From Cunninghamella blakesleeana (lineage: Eukaryota; Mucoromycota; Mucoromycetes; Mucorales; Cunninghamellaceae), in the NCBI GenBank assembly GCA_017871115.1, contig JAFCIZ010000001.1, forward strand, positions 3,639,501 through 3,703,500: DNA of 64,000 nt, in the 5' to 3' direction. The position numbers and the translations under genes are program-made. Under the pieces are notes generated by a model. It had not been told where the DNA came from. It did no database searches and was given only the letters and a program-made list of their open reading frames with translations. Position 1 is the stretch's first letter; each line of letters begins with the position of its first letter. This document shows positions 39,519-54,000 of this stretch, one piece after another.

Positions 39519-40747
39519 TGTTTATTACAAAAAATATTTATACCCTTGTTGGAATAAATGACTATTATAGAAAGTTATTTATCATGTGCCACAAAAAAAA
39601 AATTTATCTACTAACATAACTGATATATATTTATACATATATATATATATATATATATATATTCTGGAATGAATGTGAACTATTTCATAAAAAAGTTTCC
39701 CAACCTTAAAAAAAAGAAAAGTCTTATCAATTTTTATCAAGAAAGAAAAAGTTCATATATATATTTTTTTTCCTATTCTCCACACACACCTAATCTGATA
39801 TTCTCACATGAAGATTAAATCACATATGAAGTTTATTAAAAAAAAATTTTTTTTTTTTATTTCATTTATTTCATAAATTTGATTCAAGTCTTTTTTTTTT
39901 TTTGTGTACCAAATAATAATATCCATCTATTTTTTTTTATTGATGGTTAAAGTCCCGGTTCGGGTGAGAGTCATAAGCTAAACATGCTTCAATATATAGT
40001 TATTAATAGCTAATTATCACCTTAATAAAAATAATAGCAAATAAAAAAAGATATTTATATTTTTTTGGTTAAATGTTTGTATAATAATAATAAAAAAAGG
40101 CAAACGTGGCAATTTTCCCATGAATATAGGGAATCATTATTATATGTAATAATGGATTTTTTTTTACATATTCTGAAACATTTTTAACTTGTTAACCACG
40201 TTTTTTCATCCTTATTCTTCTTATTTTTCGTCCTTGTAATTACGTAATGGCTATTTGTTTTATTGTTATTTTTATATGTATATAATATTATCACTATGCA
40301 TCATCAATTATTATCACGATCATCTATTTTTCTTTTTGATCAAATTTAATATGATGACAAAATAAAAATCCATTGGCGTAAATTTTTAATGATACATCAC
40401 ATTTTGTGTCCCGTGAGTCAAAATAATCCAATGATAGATGGTATTTTTATTCTCAGTTTTATTTTATTTTTATAGTTGATTTATTATTATACATTTGTAG
40501 AAAAAAAAAAATTATTACGTACGAAAACTTGAACATGTTGTTAGGTTATATATAAAACAATTATACTCTTGCTGCATATTCTATTATATATATATATATA
40601 TAAAAACGATAGTGATGATAGTTTTGTTGAGTTATATATATACGTATAAAAAAATATTTTTTTTTTATTTTTTTTTGTTGGGCTATATATAACTATAGAT
40701 GATTTATTATGTTGAGTATTTTATATTTATTTGTTGAGTTGTACACA

Positions 40748-40803
<56 letters not shown>

Positions 40804-42697
40804 CACCGTTGCATAATTTAAAAGAACCATGTATTATTAGCTAGTTCATAATAGGTATAGATCATATTTTTGTTCTTGGCCCTCTTGACATAAATATGAA
40901 TTTTTCAATTGCTGCTTTTATATAATCTAAATATAATACACCGGATTTATGATTTGGAATATGAGTGATGATATCTGATTGATAGATAGTACTATATGTA
41001 TTTAAAAAATAAATGTTGACAATATACAAATATATTTAAATGAATATTTCTACACATTGATTGCCTTTTATAAATATATTTATTATTAAGATGAAGAACT
41101 AAGGATGGTGGCCAGAGATATTGAGGCTATTATATTTGTCCTATCATCATTGTATTCATCAGTCAATGGCTGGTAACGTATATATATATATATATATAAA
41201 TTAATGAATTTTAAACAATAAACTCTGCCATTACTTGTCGATATATCATTCAAGATCCACAAATGCTTAATGTCCACCAGCGCCATAAAAATCAGTTCTT
41301 TGTTTAAACTTTGGATTTATATTATTTTAATTACCATGTCGATGAAATTGCCGTCTGTTATATTTGCTGTGAGGGGTAATTATCATTATCAACATGAAAT
41401 ACAAGTCGATCAAGTTGAATATCAATTACTAATATTTTCTTTTTTCAAATTATAATGCCCAAAGATAATGAGTTGGTTATCATGATCATTAAACAAGCCA
41501 ATATAGCTATTTTTGATTCAACGATTTGGTCTACCCTTTGGTAAAGAGTAATTCTTCATTACTATCTACATATCATTTCAAACAAATGAAACTAATGTCA
41601 ATTTATAAAATTTTTAATTATATTGAATAAATCTTGTTTAAATACAGTTCACGGCGAGATAAAATTAACAATGCCCCCCTCTTTTGATTCAATTATTGCC
41701 CATTCTATGCTAGTTTACATAGAGAATGATTGGTGCAAAGTAAATTGTGAACGAAAATATTGATGAGTAGATTCACAACTGGCCTAATAGTCTGGACCTC
41801 TTTAGATGAAAACATATAGTTTTAAATTCTGACCTTTTATTTGTTCAATACAATCTTTTGCAAGATTTTTATGACGCAAAGAAAATGGGGTAAAATAGAG
41901 CTAGTTTAGTAAAAAAAAAAAAGGCATTAAAAATTGTTCTATTAGTTGCTGTTGCAGTGTGAGAGAGAAATAATAGGATCAAAACGAATGTATATTTTTA
42001 ATTCTAAAAACAAATAGAGTACTTTTATCAATCTTTTATATTTTACATTGCTTCATTTTATTTCAGACTTTTACACTTGATAGAGTAGTGCATACCTGAC
42101 TTCCAAGCTGTTTTTACAACGATTGTTTGAAAGAAGCTAGAAGATTACGTAAAAATTATTTATGATTTCTTGTTACTAATTCTTCTGAAAAATGTAAACT
42201 ATAGAAGTATATATCTGATGCCAATGTTTAGACACAAGCGAAAGGTTAACCTTTTGACGTTATGATAAATGATTTAATAAAAGTATACCTGAAAGAGAAA
42301 AAAAAATGTGGAGTTTAAATTTTCTTTAATTTAACTTTTTATGCTTCATTGTCTTTTTTTAATTTTCTATTGTTATAATAAAGCATAAGCTATTTATATA
42401 TAGTAATTAAATTTATTATTTAATATTATAAAGAAATAAAAGAGAAGGGGATGAATAATGTTTGATATCAAAGATGATTAAAAAAAAACCTATTTATAAT
42501 GATAATAGTACTAAGGCCAATAATTTTTTTTATAGAAATAGTATTTAAGAAATAATATAGTATGTATGTATGTATGTGTATATAGCATTTGCATATAATA
42601 TTTGTATTTATATATATGTATATATATTTTTATATGTATTTATACATATATATACATATTAAAAATAAAACTCTGTGTTATTTTTTTTAAAAAAAAA
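38820..42697. other. 3.9-kb gene-poor region with possible decayed element
   Basis: Homopolymer tracts (A-run near 39487-39511; T-run near 39097-39115), TA tracts and the AC/AT microsatellite dominate 38.8-40.9 kb. The part 41.09-42.3 kb is less AT-rich and has short broken frames on both strands, suggesting old coding sequence (see findings). No intact gene is seen. Confidence 0.45.
40743..40802. repeat. Compound (AC)n(AT)n microsatellite
   Basis: About 18 AC units, one interrupted by T, run directly into about 11 AT units. Confidence 0.9.
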
Positions 42698-43585
42698 TTA
42701 ATTTGGAGCACTAATATGGCCACATTTTTGACAAGTACGTAATGATTCTGTAGTTGCAAATTTTTCTACAATAGGCTTTAATTGACTACCAAGGTCTGTA
42801 CAGTGAAAGGATTCTTCATAAATTATATTACGGCAAGATGTTTTTTCACAATACCAACGTAAACTATCTATTATCATTTTTTTTTATCAATGTATAAAAT
42901 AATAATATTAGCATAAACAATGAGTCATCAAATGATTACTGATGCATTTTTTTTTGTGTTACTACCGTCCCTATTCATCTCCTTATTACTAATATAATAT
43001 ATGTAATTGTATATTATTTTACCTGTATGATGAGAAAGTCTTTCTCTTTCTACTACTAAACCTATTGAGTTGGCAAAACGAACTGGGTTGTGTGGAACGT
43101 TAGCTATAATAGAAAAATAAAAAAAGTTTTTTTAGTAAAAAAATAATAATGATATATATATATATATATATATATATATCAAGGGGAAAGAGGAATTTAT
43201 ATATACCTGGCAAAAGGAACATATCACCTTCGTCAACAATAATATCTTTGAACTCGCCATCATCAACAACTTTAAGTAATAAATGACCTTTTACTTGATA
43301 AAACCACTCCTAATAAAGTTATTATTATTATTGATAAAAGTAAACATATCAATTATCATATATATATATATTTCTCAAACTTGATTTATAATATCCAGTT
43401 TTTATGATTTTAATAATTATTACTTCAGTTTCATTTATATGATAATCGGACCGTTTATTAGGCCCTCCTACTACCATAATGATTGTATCCTTTCCTCGGA
43501 ATAATAAATAGTTATTAATAGGTGGTTGCAATTTATCCCCATTTTCTTCAAGCCATTTTGTAAAGTTAATAGGTGATGATAACAT
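42698..43585 (-). CDS. BNA1: 3-hydroxyanthranilate 3,4-dioxygenase
   Basis: Four exons (43585-43424, 43309-43207, 43103-43023, 42867-42698) give 171 residues, the usual length for the fungal enzyme. The cupin fold is clear: [19 protein letters not shown], then [13 protein letters not shown] with the Fe-binding His and Glu, GDMFLLP, and [10 protein letters not shown] with the third Fe ligand His and a substrate-binding Arg. The C-terminal metal site is seen as WYCEKTSC and TCQKCG; the first pair is spaced C-x4-C rather than CxxC. The enzyme opens the ring of 3-hydroxyanthranilate to give the precursor of quinolinate in de novo NAD synthesis from tryptophan. No other kynurenine-pathway gene is in the window. 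Confidence 0.95.
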
Positions 43586-43890
43586 TGTATTTACACTTTT
43601 AATTTCTTAATATTTTTTAAGGAAAAAAAAAAAAAAATGAATGAACGAAAGTGGAAAAAAAGAGATAATCAAATCTGCCGTTGAAATTTAAGTTGTCAAA
43701 AATTAACCACCAATCTGGGTGACGGTTTTTGTCAACTCTTTTCTTTTTTTGTATATCATTATTAAATTTGCATAAAAATCAAAGATCAACTTGTTTATTT
43801 GAATGTTTTATAATAAATAATATTAATATTTATTATATATTATTTATTTTGAATTATAATTGCTATATATAATATTGTTTATTAATATAC
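43586..43890. other. Spacer between BNA1 start and DNA-PKcs stop
   Basis: About 300 bp on which the promoter of BNA1 and the 3' UTR of the DNA-PKcs gene must both lie, since both genes are on the minus strand in tandem. Nothing else is recognised. Confidence 0.5.
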
Positions 43891-44610
43891 CTAGAGAAAA
43901 GCTTGCCAACCCAACCAAGTACGTCCTAAAATATTTGGGTCGGTAGCTAAATCGATTAAACATTGTACTTGTTCTACTGTATTGGAACATTTATCATTGA
44001 CTTTAGCACGAATATTTATATTAGGATCACCTACGATCACCTTTTCAAGATGATTAAAATATTGTTTTTCTTTATGGCCATATTCTAATTCTTCACGTAA
44101 AATAACTATTATTATTATTATTATTATTTGATAATTATAATAAACATAATTATAATAAAAAAAAAAAGAATTAAAAATCAAAGATATCTTTTTCCTTTTA
44201 ATATATATATATATATATATATACCTGCAGGGTTAAAACCATCTAGTTTCTTTTTAGCTATATTAAGCTTTTGTTGAGGATACCACTCATAATCATTGAA
44301 GGCAGTTGATGACGAAGACGATGTTGATGAAGAGGAAGCATTGAACATATCTGAAGATGGTGATTTTCCATTGTTTGTATCTCCACGTCCTGAATTTTTA
44401 TTTATTTATTTAAAAAAAAAATACAAGTAATTAATAGATATATTATAATTGCTATTCATAAAGTCATTAAATTATTATTATTATATATATTTTACTTTGT
44501 GCTTTTGCTTGTTTAGCGGCATTTTTCTTCCAATCCAATAAAGGTTCTTTAACAAATACATCCATCACATTCAAAATCACTTGTTTTTCTTGTTGAATAC
44601 CTATTTATAT

Positions 44611-44655
<45 letters not shown>

Positions 44656-47600
44656 ATAAAAAAATAAAATAAAGATTATATATTTAGTATGGCTGACTAT
44701 TTTTTTAAAAAAAATTCATATATATATTCTCATACCTTCCAAAGTATGCACCATGGCGGCTTCAAGGATACCTTTAATACCTAATGGTTCCAAAGCGCCA
44801 ACAAGTTGTCTAGTTAATCTAAATGGAATTAATTCAGGAACTGGTAGTAATTCAGTTGCTGATCCAAAAGCATGTCCAAAATCAATAGCTAATAAAGTTC
44901 CACTTCGTTTATCAATCATGATATTTTCCAAATGACGATCACCAATACCAAGAATATAACCAGAAATACAAATAGCAGCAAGGCTATGAGCAAAATTATT
45001 ACGCATGAATATAAATGCTTCAGGTGATGATGCCAATTTGATTAAATATTTCTTGAGAATATTACTTTGGAAAGATTTTGTTAAATGTTCAAAATTTTTC
45101 ACTACCAAATCCCTAGGCGCCTTAAAAAGATTATGATAACCTAATGTATATAAAAAGGGGAGAAAAAACTCTCAAAAAATAAATTTGCGTACACTTATTA
45201 TTTCTTCTTTCTATCTATATTTTTATTTTACCCATAACATCGCCCTTAAACCTTGATACAAAGATTCTATAGTTTTCTTGAACACGAATAAGTTGTGCCT
45301 TATTTTTTAATTCTTCTTCTATACAATGGCGCAAAGGTTTACTATTATCTACCCATTCAATCATTCCGACATTAGTAGACATAGGAATCACATTATATGT
45401 TGTATTATTAACACTATGTATTGCACAGTATGGTTCTTTTTGTATTGAGTCGTTTATTACTCCAAATAATTGCTGAATACGTTGATCAAGCCTTAAATCT
45501 TCACCACCCTATTTTAAATTAAATATAAAATGTAAAATATATAATAGAAATTAGTAAATGATATTTTGTATTATATTCCTTTTTTTTTTATATCTAATAT
45601 CTTGTCAATTATTATTACCTTTACTAAAAACATATACTCTTTTCCATCAGTACCAAAAATGCGTAAACGTTTTGGTTTTCGAAGAGAGCCCATAACCAAT
45701 AATCTCTCATCAAAGCTTGCTATTTTTATATGTGAACCAGGATAAGGTCTAGTATGCTCATTATATTGACCAGGTATTTCTATTTCTTCTTTAAAGTTTG
45801 TACTTTGAAAAGTAGATAACCATGGCGAATAAGATTTTAATAATTCAGGTGCACCTGGTAACTTTTGGTTATGTATATTAATTTGATAATACTTTAATAG
45901 TTTTTTAAGTTGCTTTTCAGATAAATTTCTAATTTGAGATCCACTAGAACCTATATATATTAAAAAAAAAATAGTTAAGAGTTAATATATATATAATATT
46001 AACTGTATATACGATTATATACTTATTTAATTAAATGTACCTAAAAGTTCGCGTAATTGACTACTGTGCTTAACCGCAAATGCTTTAGGTATACTTCCAA
46101 GTTTAGAGCTATTGACATTAAGCAAAAGATCTTGAAATTGTTGATATGCATCATTAAGAAAAGTATTATTTATTTCTATTCTTTGCCCAACAGACTAAAT
46201 ATATACATACATTATTAGTTTTAAATATATCTTTATAATTTAGTATATCATATTAATATTAAATTATATTATATTATTTACCATTATAAAATCAATAAAA
46301 TCTTTGACAATATGTTCAGGATTAGTCAAACGCCTTAATTCCATTGTAAACGTTTCCATGATTGGTGATCGTATAGTATTTTTGATTTTTTCAATAGCTT
46401 CACGATTAAATTGACTTAGTTGTTCTTTAAAGCATTCAAAGTGTTCATTACTAATATGAAATGGGTAATATAATGCTGAAGGATAGTCTTGAGCAAGTCT
46501 ATAAACAATAGGAAATACATGTTTTGCAATTGGCCGATCAAGTATAGCAACTAACTGAGGAATCCATCGTATATAGTACCACGTAATATTACATTTTTCA
46601 GCCTATTTTTTTTAAAAAAAATAATAGTAATAGTAATATTAATATTAATAAGCGTGTACAACTATATGGTTGTTGAATTTTTTTATCCATAAAATTTATA
46701 ATCTTACATTTGTTTCGAAATCTTGTCCAGCTTCAGGATATCGTTCAATAAGTTCTAACAACCTAGGAAAGTGTTCTACAGCTTGAGGGTGCCCAAGATG
46801 GATTGCTCTAAAAAAGCTGTTTATTATAATTTTGCAGTATTGTATCGTATCGATTGTTATCTAATCATAATATTTTAATAATTATAAAAAAGGTAAGAAA
46901 GTTATAAATTAATAAATATTCATATCAAGTTTTATTATTATTTAGTATATTTTATTTATTTTTATAGCACTTACAGGGAATTGCTTAATCTGATTTTCAT
47001 TTGATCGAAGTATATTATCACAGTATTCACCAAATCTCCATAAGCAATCAGCTTCCAATGGTGACTAAAATTAATGAGTTCCAGGTTAATAAATCTGAAA
47101 AGAATTTTTTATAAATTATATATAAAGAGATCAATACCTGCTGTTCAATTGCCAAAGAGACTGCATTATTAAAATAAACATATCCATCATGTGCCATATA
47201 ATTTGCAAAGCTTGTGACATTATTGAATCTATGCTTTTCAAGCTGCTTTGCCAGCGTTTTGTTCATTTTGAAATCTTGAAAAGTGCTTGGATCATTTTGA
47301 AGTTGAATTCTCGCCGTTTCAAATATTTTTCCAACTGTTAAATTAAAATCAATAAAAAATTCAGATTTTGGTTCGTTTGATGTAGGTAACTAAATACACA
47401 ATATATATATAATAAAAATAATTATTGCAAAGTCATAAATCACATTTATTTACATTTTAATATACGAATTCATTATTATTTACCTTATATTTTAGAGCCA
47501 ACCCTAATGTACGAGCAGCCATTTGAGATTTCATTGCATGATCGTCGGTTGTAATTGCTCTTTGTAACTCAATTTGGATCAACGCATAATTTCGTTGATA

Positions 47601-50600
47601 TAATTCTATTCCACCAAGTTGTAAAATACGTTGCCATCGATCAATTGCAACATTAAAATTGTTTTGTTCTCTTGCTGCTGATATCATTTCCAAAATCATA
47701 CTTTTCCGACAGTTTAATGTAATGTCTTGTATATCGACAGCTATCTATTTATAAAAAAAATGATAAATGATAATAATAATAATAATAATAATAATAATAG
47801 TTATAGTATAATTAAAAACATATATTCTGGTATAATAAAGTTTATTTTTAAAAACTTACTTGTTGGTTTAATAATTTTGATATGTGATCTAAATATACCA
47901 TACGTGAATCCACTATATCGTCCCAAACATCCATACCATCTAATTTTTTATCAGGATTCTGATATTTCAGTATATCAATATAAAGTTTAAGATCATCCAC
48001 TGTAATACTCTCTCTTTGAATATGGTTAATTATAGTTAAAAAGTCTTCCATATCTACTATCTATATAATAATAAGAAAGATATAAAAATAATAATAAGAC
48101 AAATCATTATCACCATATAATATTTTGTCTATTTTATACTTTTATATACTCCCATATTTATATTTACTTTTTGTAAATAAGCTAATTTGTCTTTACGGCT
48201 TCCATTTGCTAAAGGGTGTAAACTGGACCAAGTAGATTGTAGGTATTCATAAGATTTCTTAATATAATGACGGGCTTGATCATAATCGTGTTTGTGTATA
48301 GCTGCTAGAGATATTTCTAAAAATAATAATAATAATAATAATAAAATATATCAACATTCATGTTATTAATAATATTAGTTGGCTATTACTCCTTTATAAT
48401 AGTAACAATTGATTATAATAATAATTCTGTACCTGATCCATGATGTTGAAGTAAATAGTTTAATTTTTCTTGCGACTGTATTGCTTTTTTCAAGAAAGGG
48501 AAAATGGGATTTGGATTAGCTTCAGTCCAGGGTATCAATGCACCTTTTTCGTCGGTAATACCATCCCTTAATTTAATATTACTTCGTAAAAAGAAATGCA
48601 GATAAGGAATCTAATTAAAAATTGTAATATATTATTTAGTACTTTTTTTTTAATACTTGATTTCTAACAATTAATTTTTATAATATTAATTTTTTAATAA
48701 TACTACCTGATAACTCTTATCCCACAGTTGTGTATATCCTTCAGCTAAATCGTGTTTCACATGAAATGCAACATCATCCCACTGAGTTAGTTGTTCAAAA
48801 CAACGTAGCCTTTCCCTTTCCCATATAGAGTACTAAATAAAAATATTAATACATTTATGTAATATTAATATAAATATATTTCTAAAGGTTTTTTTTTTCT
48901 TAAAAATAATAACAAAATAAAGTTATTGTACTTCTTGTGGATCAGCTTGGTCATGGAATGAGTCCATTGATTCCATGAAAAGATTGCATGATTCAGCAAT
49001 TTCACCACGTATTTTTGCATCTACGGCCCCTTTTTTGAAAAATAAACGAATAAATATAATAAAGTATATAATATCAGTAATATATTAAATGTTATTACTA
49101 TTTGTATTTCATTATTATTATAGTAACTAACTTTTTGGAAGCTCATTAGAGGCAATATGAGTTCTATATATGCTTTCAAAAATTTCAGGCTCATCAATAT
49201 CTTGATATAATGTAGCTAAGTTAATCCATTCTTCAACGCTAACATTCAATTTTTTCTTCTCAGTAGTTTTAATCCGTTTTAGAGCTATATAATCATTATG
49301 TATATGTATATTTATATATTATTAGGGTATATATGTGCACTAAAGCTATATTATGTTTTTTTAAAATAAATAAATAAAATAAAAACATCTTACCTCTTTC
49401 ATTTGACCCTTGACCACCACGTTCTATTTGTCTTTCTAATACAGCGATTCCCAAATGGTGATTATAACTGCGCCCACTAATTGTTCTAATCAATTCACTA
49501 TCCATAGTACTACCATCTAATTCATAATATATTCTTAAAAATGATCCAATAGCGGGAGAATAAAATAGGTTACTTTGCTTCATATTATTTCCAATACTGT
49601 TGATAATACCATCAATATAATTCTATTATTAAAAATAAATAAGTATATTATACAATGCATTGTTGTTTTTGTGATCGTCATATATTTATATTAATACCTA
49701 TACATATATATATATATATATATATATTTACCTCTTTAGAGCCATTTTTTTCAGCATTTTTAGCAATAGAGATAATTAATTGAGTATAGAGTGTACGGGC
49801 CACAAAAGGATCCATTCTTCCAAGCGTTTTTAAAGGTTCTACCAATTCACTATATTTAATTTGAATGTCAGGTAGCTCACCTATTTGGTACCAAAATAAA
49901 ATGATTAATTCAAAAGCTATTATATATTTATTATTATTATTATTATTATTATACTATTCAAATAAAATTTATTAGTATTACCTATACGATATTTTCGATG
50001 CATTATAACTCTTTTTTCTCTTGCTGTTTTTTGCAAAGTTTGATAACGTTGGATATTTTTATTCAACTTTTGATTTCGTTGGACAAAAAAATCAATAGTG
50101 GATTGCTTAGTTGATTTTACATATCGTTTACGTAGTTTGGCATATTGACTTTGTCTTTTACTTTTATTTTTTTTTAAAGTAAAGAAATAAATATATAATA
50201 ATAGCGATTAAAAAAAGCAATCCCTGATTTCATTTTTTATTCTTTTATGATATATACTTTTGTTACATCTTTATTAACTAACATTATTATTAATATTTAC
50301 CTAGATCCATTTTCATCTTCTGTATTTAGATTTTCCATTGAAGATATTAGCTCAGACCCCATTTCATTGCTTGGAGAGCTATTACCAAACGTTGATACCA
50401 ACGAAGACGCACCTAATTATAATATATATGTATATATGCATATACGTTTATATAATTTATTTGAATTATTGAATATGATGAATAAAAATATACATGTAGG
50501 AAATAAAAAAAATTGCTCATCATAAATTACCTTGTTGTGTTTGACTAAATTCTAACGTTTGTTGAGTTCGTCTTAAATGATTTTCAAATACTTCATTATT

Positions 50601-51052
50601 AAATTGCTGTTGTTGCTGTGTTGCTACAAATAAAGGCACCATACTAAAATTCCGTTTCCATGAAGTATTCATATCTTGAATATGTTTATCAAAATGTGCA
50701 TTTGGTAGTGGGTCATTAAAAATAGGTTTATCATATTCATAGCTGCTTTTTGTTATATCAAGTAATAGCTGAGTACTATATGATGTATATTTATTTTCTA
50801 CTGATGGCATATACATATCTTCTAATATTTTTTTAGCACGTTCATAAATGTCAGTTGTCATTCCAAATTTCTTTTGCAAATAAAGACTATTATTATTACG
50901 AATTGAAGCAGTTGAATCAACAAGTCCTTGAAGAAGTTGAACTTTGATTTGCTCCTTGATTGATGAAGTTTCAGATAGTCGATCATACATAGCTTGTAGA
51001 ATTTTGTAATAAAAGTCCTGTTATGTATAGAAAATAACACATATTAGTTTAA

Positions 51053-51083
<31 letters not shown>

Positions 51084-54000
51084 TATATATATATATATAT
51101 TAAAAAAGAAATGATATTATATTACCCTGCAATCATTATTGATATGATCTTGAAACGCTGTCACCAAATCTTTGAATATGAATTCTATTTGCCTGATAGT
51201 TATGGAATTAATAATCTTGTTCAAAAGCTTCAATATCGCCAGCTGAGACTCGCTGTTCCTAATATCCAATTAAATATAATAAAGTAGTATATATACATAT
51301 AAGTATCTATTTGCATTCGTATATGCTTATATATCCATATAATTATAAAGTACCTATTTGTAATCATTTGTGATAACCCTTTAGATTGAAGCTCTCGGAA
51401 CATTTCTTCTGGCTGATCACTGCATCCAGTGATGATTTCAATTGCTTGTACTTGAGAAGAACCCGTGATTTTAATCAATAAATGATAAATTTTAGGAATA
51501 AATGGTCGACATATATCAGTATTATGAAGCTGTATACGGTGAAGAATGGCCAAAAATTTTGAAGAATCATTTTTCGAATTTTTAATAGGATCAAATTTGG
51601 ATATCTTTTTTAATATAATAATAGCATATTGATATTAATGGACCTAACAACATAGTTATTCTTTTATACGTTGATTAATCATTTACCATTTCTATTAAAT
51701 TATTTTGTATTTCGTTATACACTAAATCAGAATAATGTCGCTTTTTCATTAAGGATAAAGACCATGCAACTACCTAATTTGAAAAAAATATAAAAAAGAT
51801 AAAATTCAGTATAAATGCAAAACTTCAATTTTATCATATTTTACTAGTTTAAGAAAGGGAAAAATCTTATTCTAGTACCTCTGCAGCACCAGCATAAATA
51901 TCGCGATACTGGTTAAAAAGGTTTTTTAAAATCGCATTATAAAATTCAACTTCAGTGAGACCATCTAAATCAACTTCATTTCCATCATAAAAAACATTAA
52001 TATCATGAGCCAAGATGGTTCCAATTACTTGAATTCCACAAAGACTTTTCCTAGATTTGACATCTATATGAGTAACTTCTTGATAAAGAAGTTTCTATTT
52101 GAGGTATTATATTTTATTAGTATTTACAATTATACCAAAATATAAGCGTTATTAGTCAAACTTTCAATTTTTCATTTCATTTATTTTATTTTATTTTATT
52201 ACTGTTGGAATGATTATAAGTGCCTTCCAATTATCAAATACACCTTTTACTATTTGAATGTTATTTCTAAGTAGTCGAGAATCATCATGGTAAGCATTTG
52301 ATACTAAGTAGTTCTAGATAAAAATAATAATAATAATAATAATAATGAAAAAAAGTACTCAGAAATGTTAAGAAATTATAGATATAGTTTTAGATTATAT
52401 GTTTATATTCAGTCTTACCATAAATTTTGACAATAGTATCCGATCATGATTATTGTTTTCAAATGTCACAAAACTTCCCCAAGCAATAATAATTACACAA
52501 AGGTCCTAAATATTAAGATATAATTTTGTAAGTCATGAAATTCAATATTCAAATAGCTTATCATATATTCATTGTTAACTTATTACCTGAACAAAATAAT
52601 TCATTGGTTGTCCATATTGGTTACCACTAATTGCCAGCTTTATTAAAGGGCGAATCCAATGTTGGGCATAGTGTTCAAATATATCAGGACAATTAATTAT
52701 AAGTTTCGCCAAATACAATTGAGTTACAAGCGATACATCTAAAAAAATACATATGCGTAATGAAATAGGCCGTTTAAATTATTTTATATTAATAACAAAA
52801 TAATAAAATATACATACCTGGAGCATTGAAAGACTTATATAGTTCATTCATCCATAACGGCATATCAGTTGAATTCGCAATTGGTGGAGTAATAGCAGTA
52901 TGAAGGCGACGAATAACAATGGTAAGTAATTTTATACACGGATTTTTGTTAAATTGATCTAACTCTAGCTCTGATTCATTTCTTTATATAGAAAAACAAA
53001 AAATATCAGTTCAATTATATCATCTTTGTGATACTGCAGTTATTACTATCGAGAATAAAAGAAATTTACCTAACAGTAGTTCCTGACTCTGTTATTTCTT
53101 GATCTAAATCCATATTAAATTCAGATTGATCTGAATTTATTGGTTTCTGGATATTGCTTTGGTTGTTACTATATTCTTCGATTGCCATCTAGGAATAAAT
53201 AAAAGAAAAAAATCAAAATAAACCGATATTGATGTTTATAAAAAAAATACAAAACGATAAACAATAAACCTTAAAAAATATTATAACTTACATCAGTTAA
53301 TGAATCTTGACTAAGACTGATGATATAAAATTAAAAATGTTGTGTTATTAAACAAGTGCATACATCTATATATATATTCATATATTTATATTAGATCATG
53401 TTAAGTAATGCTTTGATCTTACCTACTACCAGCCAAATCTATAGATGCCATATATGTTATATCATTTGCAGTTGTATCTTGATTTTTAAGAGAATATCTT
53501 GTACGAAAGTCTTCTACTCTGATTTTTAAAAGAGGCTGGTTAAATTCTACCTTTAAATTTAATTTAACTGATAAATCCAGAATATTTTCCCATAATGGTT
53601 CCTGGTTTTTTTCTTGAAATAAAAATCCAACAAAAAACTTTTCACTTTTTTGAGTTTTATGGATGGCAGCAGCTGCTGCATTATAAGCAGCTTGCCGATA
53701 CTTTAATCGAGCTTTGCTTAAATTTTCACTTTCATATGGGGTCTATATTCAAAAATAATTAAATGAAAATAGAAAGGGAAAGGAAGAAAAAGAATAAATA
53801 AATAAATTATGAAATATTATTTCTAATATATTTATCGAATATAAAAAAATTAAACATACCTTTTTACTTTTTGCTTGATGAGCTTGACTGACTAAATCAA
53901 TTGTCATTTTTCTTCCTTGACTTGGTTTCTTTTCATAATTTTCCCACACAGCACTAATTTTACTTTCAGGACTATGAACTAATTTAACAGGCAATAATTC

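Noticed and set aside
39945..39985. tRNA-like GGTTCGGG segment with CCCG/CGGG pairing
   Set aside because: The potential stem is too short, there is no 7-nt T loop and no acceptor, D or anticodon arm around it.
41086..41455. Two short frames on opposite strands in the gene desert
   Set aside because: Neither has domain features, splice partners or an intact neighbour; treated only as a possible relic.
44753..44935. Plus-strand frame opposite the DNA-PKcs kinase exon
   Set aside because: The minus-strand frame carries the catalytic motifs; the plus frame is an antisense shadow.
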